57,018 bases of DNA from Ophiostoma sp. CBS 140.51. Lineage: Eukaryota; Ascomycota; Sordariomycetes; Ophiostomatales; Ophiostomataceae. The translations under genes and the position numbers were made by a program. The DNA lies in NCBI GenBank assembly GCA_029298735.1, contig JANSLP010000208.1, positions 1 through 57,018 of the forward strand, in the 5' to 3' direction. Under the pieces are notes generated by a model. The model worked only from the letters and a program-made list of their open reading frames with translations, ran no database searches and had not been told where the DNA came from. Every line of letters starts with the position of its first letter. The first letter of the stretch is position 1. Shown one piece after another: positions 21,801 to 34,138 of this stretch.

Positions 21801-22689
21801 GGCTCGCGCCGGAGTTGTCGGCGCCGTCCTGCCGTGAGCGGTCGATCTCCTCGAGAGCCTCCGTCAGGGCAACTTGGTGGTGATGGTGGAAAGCGTACTC
21901 CAGGCACCGCCGTTCGCGGTCCTTCTCCTGGAAACCACGCAACTCTTCCTTCTCCTCCTCGAGTTCGCTCATCCGCGACCGGATGTACTCCAGAAGTTCA
22001 TCGATCTTGGCTCTCTTGTTCTCCGTCTCGCCCATGATTTTCAGGGACTCGGCACGACGGGCCTCGTAACTTTCGGTACCAGCGACCTCTTTGAGCAGCT
22101 TGAGACGGTCGGACTCCTTCATGTTGGTGAGGGCGGTGACACGACCCTGGGGCACAATGTAGTACGAGTTCTTGAGCGAGAAACCGGCCGTGTCGAGCAT
22201 GCTCATGACTTCACTCCGTGTCGACACCTTCTTGTCCACGGCGTACTCATCTTTCCGCAGGCTGATGGTTCGGCGAAGAGACACCTCTCTGTTGTTGGTC
22301 TGGAAACGGTTGTCGCTGTTGTCGAAGATGATCTCCACGTAGGCGGACAAAACTGCAGAGCCGGAACCTTCGTGCAGGAGGGCCTGGCGCTCTTCACGGC
22401 TCAGCTGTGTGTAGGCATCACCGAGGACGAAACGGATGGCGGCGAAGAAGTTGCTCTTGCCCGAGCCGTTGCGGCCGACAATGACATTGGTTCCGGGCGA
22501 GAAGGGCTCCATGACCGTCTGGTCCTTGTAGCTAGAAGAAGACGCGATGTGTTAGAACGATTCGGATGGCCAGGGGGACATGTTTGCTGCCATCTGCCAA
22601 GCACAGTCATCAATCCTGCACCGGCCGGGGCAGCCGTAGCCATCGACATACCTCTTGAAGCCTTGGATGATGAGCTGCTTGATATACAT
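18872..22689 (-). CDS. SMC3: Cohesin subunit SMC3
   Basis: SMC3 pairs with SMC1 and Scc1/Rad21 to form the cohesin ring that holds sister chromatids and shapes loops. Three exons, 22689-22652, 22531-19702 and 19636-18872, give 1210 aa. Introns are 120 and 65 nt (donors GTATGT); the junctions read GFKSYKDQTV and DPAKISKRLK. The N-terminal half ATPase has Walker A GRNGSGKSNFF (residues 32-42). Two long coiled coils flank the hinge (about residues 510-680, with HVFGSTVVCP and GVDGITPEGDTTKRTGTMTGGY). The C-terminal half has the signature LSGGQKS (from about 1108) and Walker B VVFDEVD (about 1133-1139). The loop matching the Eco1 acetylation site reads S-L-R-K-D, with Arg at 105 and Lys at 106. 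An acidic insert (about 1050-1085) lies before the signature motif. It is divergent from MOT1 across 3 kb. Confidence 0.97.
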
Positions 22690-23102
22690 GTTGGCGGTTG
22701 GTGCTGCCAACGGGCAGCGGCGTCGCGCGTTGGGAAAAGGGAGGGCAGTCGGGTATCGAGTGGGCGAGTTCGCGCAGGGCAGCGGGATGCAGTATGAGAT
22801 GCAGATGCGACGTCAGCGGTGACCGGAGGGCTCGTTGTGCGCGTCCGTCGATTGAGTCGGCTCCGTTCGTTGTCGCGATTGTGGGTTCTGCGGGCGTCGT
22901 GGACTACGGAGTACGCAGTATGGACCATTTCTGCTAAATGGGGAGTCGACGCGTCGCGGGCGCAAAAGGGCACAACTGATGCGACCAGACGCACGGGCCA
23001 TGTACACGAGCGGCGCGGGGCAGGAGCACCAGGTACTTGTGTTTTAGTGTGGCTTTCACGCAATGCTGTGTACCCAGTCGACGCGCCTGCTTTATTTGAA
23101 GA

Positions 23103-23110
23103 TCACGTGA
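23103..23110. promoter_or_regulatory. TCACGTGA palindrome upstream of SMC3
   Basis: Perfect 8-bp palindrome of the E-box/Cbf1 type. Basic helix-loop-helix factors are known to bind CACGTG; binding here is inference. Confidence 0.35.
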
Positions 23111-24438
23111 TATCTCAAAGAGTCTTTTCTTCTGACAGTTGTAGTGAGATCCAGGGGGTTACGGGGCTAGCACTTTGCGAAAACATGGAAGGCACACAAG
23201 AACTGTGAGAAAAGAAAGAGCCAAGGAAAGAACGGTCAAGAAATTGTTCAAAAAGGCAGGTGCGAGTGCGAACTCGAGCTCGTCGAGAAAGAGCCACCGA
23301 CACATACCGCGTTGGAAGATGCACAGTGGTTTCAGGTCCGGCAAATGGGACTGTTTTCGAGTTGTGGTGGATCAGCCGCACAGTGCGACACAGAGCAAAT
23401 TGTGATGGACGAAAGTCTGAGCCACCTGGGATGTTTGTCCTTTGCAACAAGGGATCTTGCTTTTGTCGGGACCTGAGCCATCTGGACCTTTTCGCACGGT
23501 CTGGCCAGACCCAGCTGCTGTAAACCGCCCCAGTTTCTGTGCCTGGGCTGGCTCAAGATCGGATCGGTCGGTTTTGCCCTTGATTCCAGTTGAAGCACAG
23601 GCGGCATGGTTTGATGCAAAACGCGCAGGCCTTATTACGAGTCCTTGCAGGTGGCGCCCTACATGGAGAGTCCAGAGGCTCTGGCCTGGTCTGCAGACTT
23701 ATGTCCCAGAGACAAACCTTTGCACCTTCCGTTTGTATCTTACAATAAGATGGACGCAAATCAAATACAATCCATAGCAGAGCTCGACAGGGCAGGGGCG
23801 TCCTTCATCCCGAATTAGCTTCTCACAGTCCTCAAGATGGGCAGCACTTCAAAAAAAGAAGCTCTGATACGAGTTGGCGTCCAGTGTGGCAGCTCTCCAT
23901 TTACACAAGGGCAAATGGCACTGGGGAGCTCGTTTAGTCAGGCACGGTATGGCGTGCAAAGTCCGTTCGTTGCAGCCAGGCTATGAGCGCAACTTAGCTC
24001 TCCTCACGCTTGATAGTAAAAGGTGAACATCCAATATCTGTGAGAGTCGCGTACTTTGGGATCCTAAGTCACAGCCAGGCACCGGCGGCGAAAGCAGGCA
24101 TCCATCACATGAAGCAAGACAAGACTGTTAAATCCTCATACCTGGCCATGTGATCAGCCGAAGGTGAAGTGTGCAAGTGTCAAGGTGCATCTTGATGGAA
24201 GTGTGATTGATCACGCACAAAATGCCACAAAACAGGAAAGTGTGAAAAAAAAAGAAAACATGGGGGAAGGTGCAGACAGTTAACCCCGGATGGACAAGAA
24301 AGGAGCGGTACTCCGTATACCGTGCAAGTTGAACCTTGCGCAGGTCACCCATGAGGGAAGGAGCACGATGTGAGGGGCGCCATTGCGTTTGTGTGCTCCC
24401 AATATTTCATGGTGGATGGTGGTCTTGGATCGTTCTGG

Positions 24439-24467
24439 ACAAGTGCTCTGACAAGTGCTCTGACAAG
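24439..24467. repeat. 12-bp tandem repeat, about 2.4 copies
   Basis: ACAAGTGCTCTG occurs twice in full and a third time in part, in the SMC3-MOT1 intergenic region. Confidence 0.9.
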
Positions 24468-25249
24468 AAAAAGAGGAAAAAGAAAAATCGCAAAAAGCCA
24501 AGGGAGGGAAAAATTGAAGGCGAGAAAAAGACGAGCGAACAAGAGGCAGCAGAAAAGTCAGAGCTTGAGTGGAGAGGCAACAGACGCTAAGACCGTGCGC
24601 GGCCTACCCGGCTCCTGTTGGCTTGGAATGGTAGGGGGAAGGGAAAGTGAAAACGTGTATAAAAATACGCAATGTCATATAGACCGGCGCCCGCCCACTC
24701 TTTTTTTCTATCTGTTGCTGCTGTTGACTTGCGCCTTCCCTGCCAATTTTTGCTAACTGCGTAGGACAACGCGCACGAACAGCCCCAACACCACCCAACA
24801 CACCTAACACACGCCTATTGCACCTGCTGCAACCACAACAAATTGGCACACACACAACAGCGACACAGCAACTCGCCACACGCTAGTCCTGTTCTGCGCA
24901 CGCTCCTGCCAGCCAGCGACACGGCAGCAAATAAAAGAGCACAAACATAACCACTGGCGGCCCCAGCTCCTCTGTCGGCTTTTTGCTGCAGCTACCGCAA
25001 GCTCTTTATTTTCTTAGTTGTTTTCACAGTGAATCGTTCACGATTGATTCGCCGAAGGCGATTATCGACTTCATGTGAGTATTTCCGTTGTTTATTGATA
25101 TTCATCTCTTCCCGCCTATTTTCCGATATTTTTCGAATTTACACTGCTCTTGGTCTGCAAGGCAGCATATCCACCGTGTCTTTTCATCACAATTTGTTCA
25201 CTCTTGCCTTTTCACGATGATACGCCTTACTTTGCAACTCGAGATCGCG

Positions 25250-25257
25250 TCACGTGA
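25250..25257. promoter_or_regulatory. TCACGTGA palindrome upstream of MOT1
   Basis: Same perfect palindrome as upstream of SMC3. A related TCACGTGT lies in the first MOT1 intron (25695-25702). Confidence 0.35.
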
Positions 25258-25678
25258 CAACAACAACCACATACACCTTCACCCCATCCTCAAACCATGA
25301 TCACTTTTTTCTTTTATCAAGAGTCATCAATCGTCTTTTCACACCTTAACTATCCCGCTGCTGCCTATCTCACATATCTCTCACTTGCCTTGTTCATCAT
25401 CCTACCTTTGATTCTCTCCGTTTCATCAATCATCCCTTACAGCCACTTCACGTTGACTTGAGATCGGTTGTGACCATTTCTATATATATGCCCCTGTCCA
25501 CTCTATTTTATTGTCACTCTGGCTTTGTCTTTTGCATATACACCTTACTTTGTTATCGGTTTCTAACTCTGTCCAGAACTTCCCATCCCAATACCAACTT
25601 CAAGCCGCAATAAGTCGATGCGGCAAAGCACTTGATTGGCTCTTGCCTTTTTCATAACCTCGACATGAAAACGACAAC

Positions 25679-28600
25679 ATGGCGTCAAGGTAAGTCACGT
25701 GTGCCTCCTTCCCGCAAATACAAATCGCCTGCTAACTTTTGTCAAATAGGCTTGATCGACTTGTCACGTAAGTATCACAGTCACTATCGCGATGATTTAC
25801 TGTCATCTCTATTGATTCATTACTATCTCCCTCCCGATTCAATTATCCCCCATCCGGACAACAGCCTACTAACACGTCCACACAGCATTCTTGAGACGGG
25901 CAGCACTCGCCTGATCCGAGACACAGCCGTCAACCAATTGGCCGACTGGCAAAAGCAGCATCCCGAGGAACTTTTCAACCTCATCGGCCGCGTGGTCCCC
26001 TATCTCCGCCACAAGGACTGGGAGACAAGAAGCACAGCCGCCAAGGCGCTTGGCAAGATCATTGAGCACGCAGAAGTCTTTGACCCAAATGCTGGTGAGC
26101 CCGATGACAGCTCCTCGTCGGGGGCCAAGAAGGAAGAGGGTGCGGACGTCAAGTCCGAAGGCGCGCAGGACGGAGAGGCCACAGACGGGGGATCTGGTGT
26201 AAAAAAGGAAGAGTCTAAGGACTTTTCTTTTGAGCAGGACGAGCTCTATGACCTCGAGACACTCAACATCAACGCGGTGCTCAAGTATGGACGGGAGCTG
26301 CTAAGAGGCGGCAATGTCGATTTGGCATTGGCCGCACTAGACCCACAAGATCGTCTAGTACATCAAAAGAAGACTCTTAACGGTCGCCTGGGCCTGCTCG
26401 GCCGCGTGTTTGAAGATGATGAGATCCCAGTCCCGTTGGAAGCTTTGAGTAATGCAAAAAGCGCCGTGAGCGACGAGAACGGTCCCCCGACTCCCCAGCA
26501 CCCATCCAGTACAAATGGCTCGACACACCGCGAGGGCAGCGAGGTCAACGGTTCATCAACCAACGGCAACGGCGCCTCACATCAACAATCAGAAGAGCCC
26601 GGCCTCAGTTCTCGACAGCTCAACGTTCTGAAGCGCAAGCGGAAGCGCGAACTCCAAAAGGCCGCCCAAGGAAAGAGTGGATTTGGCGATTTGTCCATCC
26701 GCCGCAGTGCCACGAACGGGTCCGAAGGCTTTGGCGACGACACACCCTTTGGTGATGACGTCAAGAAGGGTGAAAAGGTCAACGACTATTTTAACCTCGA
26801 GCGCCCATCTGATGTCGACGAGGACTCAAAGGTCGTTTCCGAGTTCAAGGGCCCCATCATTCCCATCAAGTCGGAGATTGAGCTGGACGAAAAGCTCGAG
26901 GGTTTGGAGTGGCCCTACGAGCGGCTGTGCGAATTCCTCAAGGTGGATCTCTTTGATCCCCACTGGGAGACTCGCCATGGCGCGGCGATGGGTCTGCGGG
27001 AAGTGGTGCGTGTGCACGGCAGCGGTGCCGGGCGAGAGAAGGGCAAGTCCCGCAGCGAAAACAACAACAACAACCGCAAATGGCTCGATGATCTGGCCTG
27101 CCGCCTCACCTGCGTCTTGATGCTCGACCGCTTCACTGATTTCAGTTCTGACACGTCTGTTGCACCAATCCGCGAAACCGTCGGCCAAACACTCGGTGCC
27201 GCCCTCTTCCACGTACCACCAGAGTCCGTGCAGGCGATCTACCGCATTCTTTATCGCCTCGTCATCCAAGAAGATTTGGAGCTCGAGCGCCATGTGTGGG
27301 CTATCTGCCACGGTGGCATGGTTGGTCTGCGTTATGTCGTCGCCGTGCGGAAGGACCTGCTTCTTCAAGACGGCGAGATGATTGACGGCGTTATCCGCGC
27401 TGTCATGAAGGGCCTGGCTGACCACGATGACGACGTTCGCTCTGTCAGTGCCGCTACCCTCATTCCAATGACCAAGGAGTTTGTCAGCCTGCGACCCGGG
27501 TCTCTCGACTCATTAATCAACATCGTCTGGGAGAGCTTGTCCAGTCTGGGCGACGATCTCAGTGCCTCGACAGGCAAAATTATGGACCTCCTCGCCATCT
27601 TGTGTGGCTTCCCTCAGGTCTTGGATGCCATGAAGGCATCTGCCGCGCAGGACGAAGAGCGCTCCTTCACATTACTCGTACCACGCCTCTACCCCTTCCT
27701 CAGACACACCATCACATCCGTCCGTCTGGCTGTCCTCAAGGCCCTCATGACCTTTGTCCAGATCAGCAACGACACAGAACACGGCTGGCTGAATGGCCGC
27801 ATCCTCCGCTTAGTGTTCCAGAACATCATTGTCGAACGAGACAGAGAGACTCTGGCAATGTCGCTGGATCTCTGGTCTGCCCTGGTGCGCTGCCTTGCAA
27901 CCACCAACCCAGCCTTGCTCGCCGGCGAATTCAAGCCACACGTCGACGCCATGATGCAGCTCACACTCCACCCCATGGGTATCTCACGCAACCCCATCCC
28001 CATGCGGCCCGAGCTGTTTATGAAGCCCTCGGGTGGCATGTACGCAGCCCCAAGCAACTGGGCAGCATCTACCTCCACAGCCCGCAAGTCGTCTCCACCT
28101 GACGCTGGTGAACGGACGGCCAAGCGGCGGCGCAAGTCAGCGCGTGTCGATGACGTGCCCGCGACATCGAGCTCCCATGATGTGGACGGTGCCATGATGC
28201 AGGGTGACGTCGACGTTGTCGGTATCGAAACAATGGTGCGGACACGCATCGCCGCAGCCAAGGCAATGGGCCTGATCATGTCTCTTGTGCCAGCCAACGA
28301 GGTTGAGATGTACGATGCCACGGTTCTGCCCGCGCTGACCTCCGCGCACTCTACGACCCAGCTCATTGCATGCACTGTCATCGAGGAGTACGCAAAGAAC
28401 TGCAAGGAGCCTGCTGACAGCAAGCGCTTTGTTGAGCCTGTGCAGAAGATTGTGGAGACCGAGCGGCCAGCACACTACAACGACCTTGTCAGCTTCGTCC
28501 AGCGTGTCCGTTCGCAGTGCTCGCAGCTTATCCACATGTTCCGCGACCACGGCAAGGTGTCGGAGACGCGCCTACCTCGCCTTGCACCGCTATGCCAGGG

Positions 28601-31600
28601 CGAGCCCACCGCTGGACCCGAGGCTTTCTCAATTGTGCACGCCGAAAAGGTTGTTGGCGACGACTTTGACAAGCTCAAGAGAATCATGGCGCCAGGTCAG
28701 AGACTCATTGCCAGCCAGCACCTTGCCGAAGCCCGGGAGAGCGCATCTGCTGCCATTGCCGACGCCAAGGCAGCCAAGGAGGCCCGCGATATCCGTATCC
28801 GGGCTGCTGCTGCCTGCGGCCTTGTGGCCATGAAGGTCCTGCCGAAGAAGCCTAGTCCCCTTATCAAGGCGGTCATGGACAGCATCAAGACCGAGGAGAA
28901 CCACGATCTTCAAGGCCGCTCAGCCGATACAATCGCCCACCTTGTGCAGCTATTCACTGAGCTAGGCCGTCGCGGTCCTGCCGACAAGGTGGTCTCCAAC
29001 CTCGTCAAGTTCTCTTGTGTCGAGGTCGCCGAGACGCCCGAGTTCCCCGTTCACGCCACCAAACTGAACACCATCCTCTCCATGCATAAGGAAGAAGACC
29101 GGGTAGACCACGCCGATGCTGCCAAGTGGGCAAAGGAAGCCAAGGCCGCGCGCGTGACACGCCGTGGTGCCAAGGAGGCGCTCGAGATCTTATCTAAGAT
29201 CTTTGGGCCGAATATTCTCGAGAAGGTTCCCAGCCTGCGCACCTTCATGGAGGAGCCTTTGCGGCGGGCTTTCACTGGCGATCTGCCCGCAGAAGCCCGC
29301 GACCCCGAGCAGACTTTCGGCCAAGAGATTGTCGACGCTATGTCGGTCATCCGGACCATGACGCCAACATTCGATCCCGCCATCCGACCCTTCGTTATGG
29401 AGATGGTGCCTCTCGTCATCAAGGCGCTGCACTCGGAGCTTTCTGTCTTCCGCTACATGGCTGCAAAGTGCATGGCAACGATCTGCAGCGTTATCACTGT
29501 CGAGGGCATGACTGCCCTTGTGCAGAATGTTCTGCCGTCCATCAACAACCCCGTCGACTTGCACTTCCGGCAGGGCGCCATTGAGGCCATCTACCACCTC
29601 ATCGCCGTGATGGGCGACGGTATCTTGCCGTACGTGATCTTCTTGATCGTGCCTGTCCTTGGCCGCATGAGCGACTCCGACAATGAGGTCCGGTTGATTT
29701 CGACGACATCGTTCGCCACCCTCGTCAAGCTTGTGCCTCTTGAGGCCGGTATCCCTGACCCACCAGGCTTGTCGAAGGAGCTTCTAGCCGGCCGTGACCG
29801 GGAGCGGACGTTTATCTCCCAGCTCCTGGATCCGAAGAAGGTTGAGTCGTTCAACATCCCCGTTGCCATCAAGGCAGAGTTGCGGTCGTACCAGCAGGAG
29901 GGTGTCAACTGGCTGCACTTCTTGAATAAGTACCACCTGCACGGTATTTTGTGTGACGACATGGGCCTGGGCAAGACGCTGCAGACGATCTGTATTGTTG
30001 CCAGTGACCACCACCAGCGTGCTGAGGAGTTTGAGAAGACTGGTGCCCCTGATGTTCGCCGCATGCCCTCGCTGGTGGTCTGCCCACCGACACTCTCGGG
30101 CCATTGGGCACAAGAAATTCGCACGTATGCCCCGTTCCTCTCTGTTGCCGCCTACATTGGCTCACCTGTCGAGCGTAAAGTGCTCAAGGACAGCCTTGGC
30201 AAGACCGACATTGTGATTACGTCCTACGACGTTTGCCGCAACGACATTGAGGTCCTAGAGAAACACAGTTGGAACTACGTCATTCTCGACGAGGGCCATC
30301 TCATCAAGAACCCGCGCACGAAGATCAGCATGGCTGTCAAGAAGCTCGCTAGCAACCACCGACTGATCCTGACGGGCACGCCCATCCAGAACAACGTTTT
30401 GGAGCTGTGGTCGCTATTCGACTTCCTTATGCCTGGTTTCCTTGGTGCCGAGAAGGTGTTCATGGACCGTTTCGCCAAGCCCATCGCTGCTAGTCGATTC
30501 AGTAAAGCATCTTCCAAGGAGCAGGAAGCTGGTGCACTGGCCATTGAAGCGCTGCACAAACAAGTCTTGCCCTTCCTGCTGCGGCGTCTCAAGGAGGAAG
30601 TCCTCGAGGACCTGCCGCCTAAGATCCTGCAGAACTACTACTGTGATCTTAGCGAGCTGCAGAAGAAGCTCTTTGACGACTTCACCAAGCGCGAGGCCAA
30701 GAAGATCACCGAGGAAGCGGGCCGCGATGACAAGGAGTCCAAGCAGCATATCTTCCAAGCTCTCCAGTACATGCGCAAGCTCTGCAACTCGCCAGCTCTC
30801 GTTATGCGTCCTGGCCACCGGATGTACGACGAGACGCAGCGTCTGTTGGAGCGCCAGGGCTCAAGCGTTGAAGATCCCACCCACGCCCCCAAGCTCACGG
30901 CACTTCGCGACCTGCTTGTCGACTGCGGTATCGGTGTTGAGGGTGACGGCGACAGTAACGACCCGCTGTACCAGCCGATCAAGCCGCATCGCGCTCTCGT
31001 GTTCTGTCAGATGAAGGAGATGCTGGACATGGTGCAGAACACTGTGCTCAAGAGCATGCTGCCGTCCGTGTCGTACCTGCGTCTGGACGGTTCCGTCGAG
31101 GCCAACAAACGTCAAGATATCGTCAACCGGTTCAACAGTGACCCGTCGTACGATGTGCTGCTGCTGACAACTAGTGTCGGTGGCCTGGGTCTCAACCTGA
31201 CGGGTGCCGACACCGTCATCTTTGTCGAGCACGACTGGAACCCGCAGCGTGATCTGCAAGCCATGGACCGTGCCCATCGTATCGGTCAAAAGAAGGTTGT
31301 CAACGTGTACCGTCTGATTACGCGCGGTACGCTTGAAGAGAAGATTCTGAGTCTGCAGCGGTTCAAGATCGATGTCGCATCCACAGTCGTCAATCAGCAG
31401 AATGCAGGATTGGCCAGCATGGACACCAACGAAATCCTCGACCTATTCAATCTAGACGAGTCTGGTCCAAACTTATTAACAGACAAATCTGCCGCCGGCG
31501 CCGGCGGTTCTGCAGGCAGAGAAGAGGACATGGTGGACATTGAGACAGGCGACGTGCGACAACCTGGCAAAAAGGCCGCTTGGCTGGAAGAACTGGATGA

Positions 31601-31667
31601 ATTGTGGGACAACCGGCAGTATGAAGAGAGTTTTGATCTCGATGGGTTCTTGAAGACAATGAATTAG
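25679..31667 (+). CDS. MOT1: MOT1, TATA-binding-protein-removing Swi2/Snf2 ATPase (BTAF1 family)
   Basis: Mot1 uses ATP to strip TBP from DNA and redistributes it between promoters. Three exons, 25679-25689 (11 nt), 25750-25767 (18 nt) and 25886-31667, give 1936 aa. The product begins MASRLDRLVTILETGSTRLI, the conserved start of fungal Mot1 proteins; introns are 60 and 118 nt with donors GTAAGT and an ACTAAC branch before the last acceptor. The first 1300 residues are HEAT repeats that grip TBP, broken by low-complexity linkers (an acidic Ser/Lys one near 90-130 and an Asn/Ser/Gly one near 280-330). The C-terminal motor has DDMGLGKT (about 1367), the DEGH box (about 1478), GTPIQNN, and helicase motifs V-VI (TTSVGGLGLNLTGADTV, DRAHRIGQ). 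A longer frame through the introns from 25632 would give an unconserved N-terminus and is rejected. CDC37 follows 590 bp downstream on the same strand. Confidence 0.97.
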
Positions 31668-32257
31668 GATCGATAGGAGAGGAAGGGAGAAGAAAAGGGG
31701 AGCGAATGTACAACACAATTGTGTTTTTTTGCAATAGATCATTGGGCAAAGCAGGGTGATGCACAATCATATCCCTCGCGATATGCCAGGCCAGCGGGAA
31801 TGCAAGGGAAACAGATGTAAGACTACTATATATTACTACTAGCGAAAATTCACAACTGCGATGATTTTAATATCAATTCTAGTTTTTAATATGCCGTGAT
31901 TTGGGAAGGAGCAAACGTAGATGTAAAGTTGTAGCAGTCTTGAGGTAGGTACGTCCCGAAGCTATTATCGATAAGATTAGGCTCTGGGCTGGCGCATTGT
32001 ATTTTTGGCGGTAGGTGTGAGTGGCCTGCCACTGCCGTCATTCTGCTACCCCACCTTCTAGCACTTTCCACCTTTCTGAGCTGTCCACCACGCCTCGTCG
32101 CGCAGCTCTTATATAATTACAGAACTTGAACGACAGAGCCTCAAATTGTCACACAGGTTCTTAGTCGCCATCTTTCAGCCTTCCATATACACAAAGGCCT
32201 CTTCAACAACAGCAACGCTCGATTCGATCCCTTCGATACTCATACCCTACGCCCATC
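31668..32257. promoter_or_regulatory. MOT1 3' flank and CDC37 promoter
   Basis: 590 bp, AT-rich near the MOT1 end. The last 170 bp are C/A- and pyrimidine-rich, as in many fungal leaders. I saw no clear heat-shock element for CDC37. Confidence 0.5.
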
Positions 32258-33938
32258 ATGCCTGTCGACTACAGTAAATGGGTATGTCACCACAGTCTTC
32301 CGGTTGGCTTCAAGCTCTGCCTTCGACAGTACTGACATATATTTCTTTCTCTGTAGGATAACCTCGAGCTCAGCGATGACTCCGACATTGAAGTCCACCC
32401 CAACGTCGACAAGCGGTCGTTTATCCGCGCCAAACAGAGCCAGATCCACCAGGAGCGTCAGCAGCGGCGGCACCAGATTGAGACGCTCAAGTACGAGCGG
32501 CAGGTCAACGATGGCCTCACCAAGCGCATTGGCAGCCTCTTGAATGCCTTGAAGGCGCATGATGAGGAGGCCAAGGCGGCGGGGTCATCGCCGACGGCTA
32601 AGTCGGCTGGTGAGGTGGCGTTCCGCGCTGTCATGACCGACGCCGCCTCGCTCAAGCCCGAAGACGACAAGCCCCCGCAGCCGCCCGCCGAAGTGCACTC
32701 CAACGTCGACCAGAACACGACCTACACGCAGATGATGGCGGCGCTGCTAGACCAGGTCAACAAGGCGCTGGAGGAGAAGAAGGTGGAGGGCCCGGCACGG
32801 TACGAGGCCATGGTGGCGGAGATTGAGGAGCACCAGAACAAGGTGGCCGACCTGCAGCGCCAGCTGGTTGAGAAGCTGGGCGAGCTCGAGAAGGAGGAGT
32901 CGCGCAAGATTACGAGCGATACGTTCCACACGGGCTTTGACAGCTCACACGTGAACAAGTCACAGCCCAGCGAGGGCGCCAACACGAGCGGCAGCGGCAC
33001 GGGGAAGCCCGAGCTGCTGAACCCTAGCTACAAGAGCGCAGATGCAGCGGCAGCATCTTCTTCTTCGTCGAGCAAGCCAAGTGCTGACGACGACAACGAC
33101 GACCCGAGCGAGCCGACCCCGCTGGCTCGCAAGTTCGCTGCAATTGCGCCCAACAACCACCTTGAGAGCAAGTCCTTTATCGCCGCCAACCCGCAGGTCC
33201 TGGCCGAGAAGCACGAGGAGGGTATTCTGATGCTGGCCTTTGACGCCGAGATGGAGGGCCAGCAGGACACGGCGCGCCGCTGCGTGCACCAGGCCAAGCT
33301 GCTGGAGTACTGCCGCTCGCTCGGCCGCGACGGTGTCGCCCTCTTTTTCAAGCGCATTGAGACGCGCGACCACAAGGCACATGACCTGTTCTATGGCGAC
33401 GTGCAGGACACGTACGTCAAGATCATGACGCGTGTCAAGGAGATCAAGGCGCAGCAGGCGGCTGGCACGTCGTCTGAGGGCATTGAGCAAATCCAGCTGC
33501 ACGCGGTGGAACCTGGAACAGTGATCAACATCCGCGTCCCGCCTGCAGACTCGGCCGATCCCGAAGTGGCCAAAGCACGCCAGATCTTTGACAACTTTGC
33601 ACCGGATATGCGCAAGGCGCTCGAGTCGGGCAGTCTCGACAAGGTCAATGAGGTGCTGGGCCGCATGAAGGTCGACGAGGCCGAGGCCCTTGTGGGCGAC
33701 TTTGGCGAGGTATGTTCAGACCCTTCCTACCAATTTGTATACAATTGCACGCCACTAACAAACTATATAGGCCGGTATTCTAAGTCTAGAGGATGAGATC
33801 ATTGATGCCACAACCGAAGAGGGTCGGGCACAGCTCAAGGACATGGGCCGTGAAGACTTTGTTGACGAGAAGGGCGTTGAGACGGACGCACCACCGGCAG
33901 CAGCACCCGAGAAGGAGGAGTACGGTGACCCGGAGTAA
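32258..33938 (+). CDS. CDC37: Hsp90 co-chaperone CDC37
   Basis: Cdc37 delivers protein kinases to Hsp90 in the cytosol. Three exons, 32258-32281, 32357-33709 and 33771-33938, give 514 aa; introns are 75 and 61 nt with GTATGT donors. The N-terminus MPVDYSKWDNLELSDDSDIE is the hallmark, with the casein kinase 2 sites at Ser14 and Ser17; HPNVDKRSFIRAKQ follows and forms the start of the client-kinase coiled coil. The middle domain (about residues 255-430) carries KFAAIAPNNHLESKSFI and HDLFYGDVQDTYVKI. The C-terminal tail is acidic and Ala/Glu-rich. A Ser/Asp-rich linker near residues 215-250 separates the first two domains. Exon 1 encodes only eight residues. Its stop is 200 bp from the converging EFM4-like gene. 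Confidence 0.96.
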
Positions 33939-34138
33939 AACAGTCAACGGTGTCTTGTATCTTGATGTACATTTTTTTTCTCTGTTTTGGTCTTGTTGGT
34001 AGCCTATATCATATCTTTATTGTGTGCTTCTCTGTTCTCTGTTACTCCTGGATATACCAACCCCCTTTACCCTGTTGTTTTTTTGTTTATATGTGATGTA
34101 TATCATTGCAATCATTATTTGCGCTATGCGATTCTCCC

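Larger units (their letters stand above)
22690..25678. promoter_or_regulatory. Divergent 3-kb promoter region between SMC3 and MOT1
   Basis: No supported gene. Two perfect TCACGTGA palindromes occur, one about 415 nt upstream of SMC3 and the other about 430 nt upstream of MOT1. A 12-bp tandem repeat lies at 24439-24467. The 25.0-25.65 kb part is pyrimidine-rich and looks like a long MOT1 leader; a GTGAGT at 25075 could be the donor of a 5' UTR intron, but I cannot fix its acceptor. Confidence 0.45.

Noticed and set aside
25632..25885. Long upstream extension of the MOT1 frame starting at base 25632
   Set aside because: It runs through two introns with good splice signals, and its residues do not resemble Mot1, whereas the spliced version restores the conserved N-terminus.
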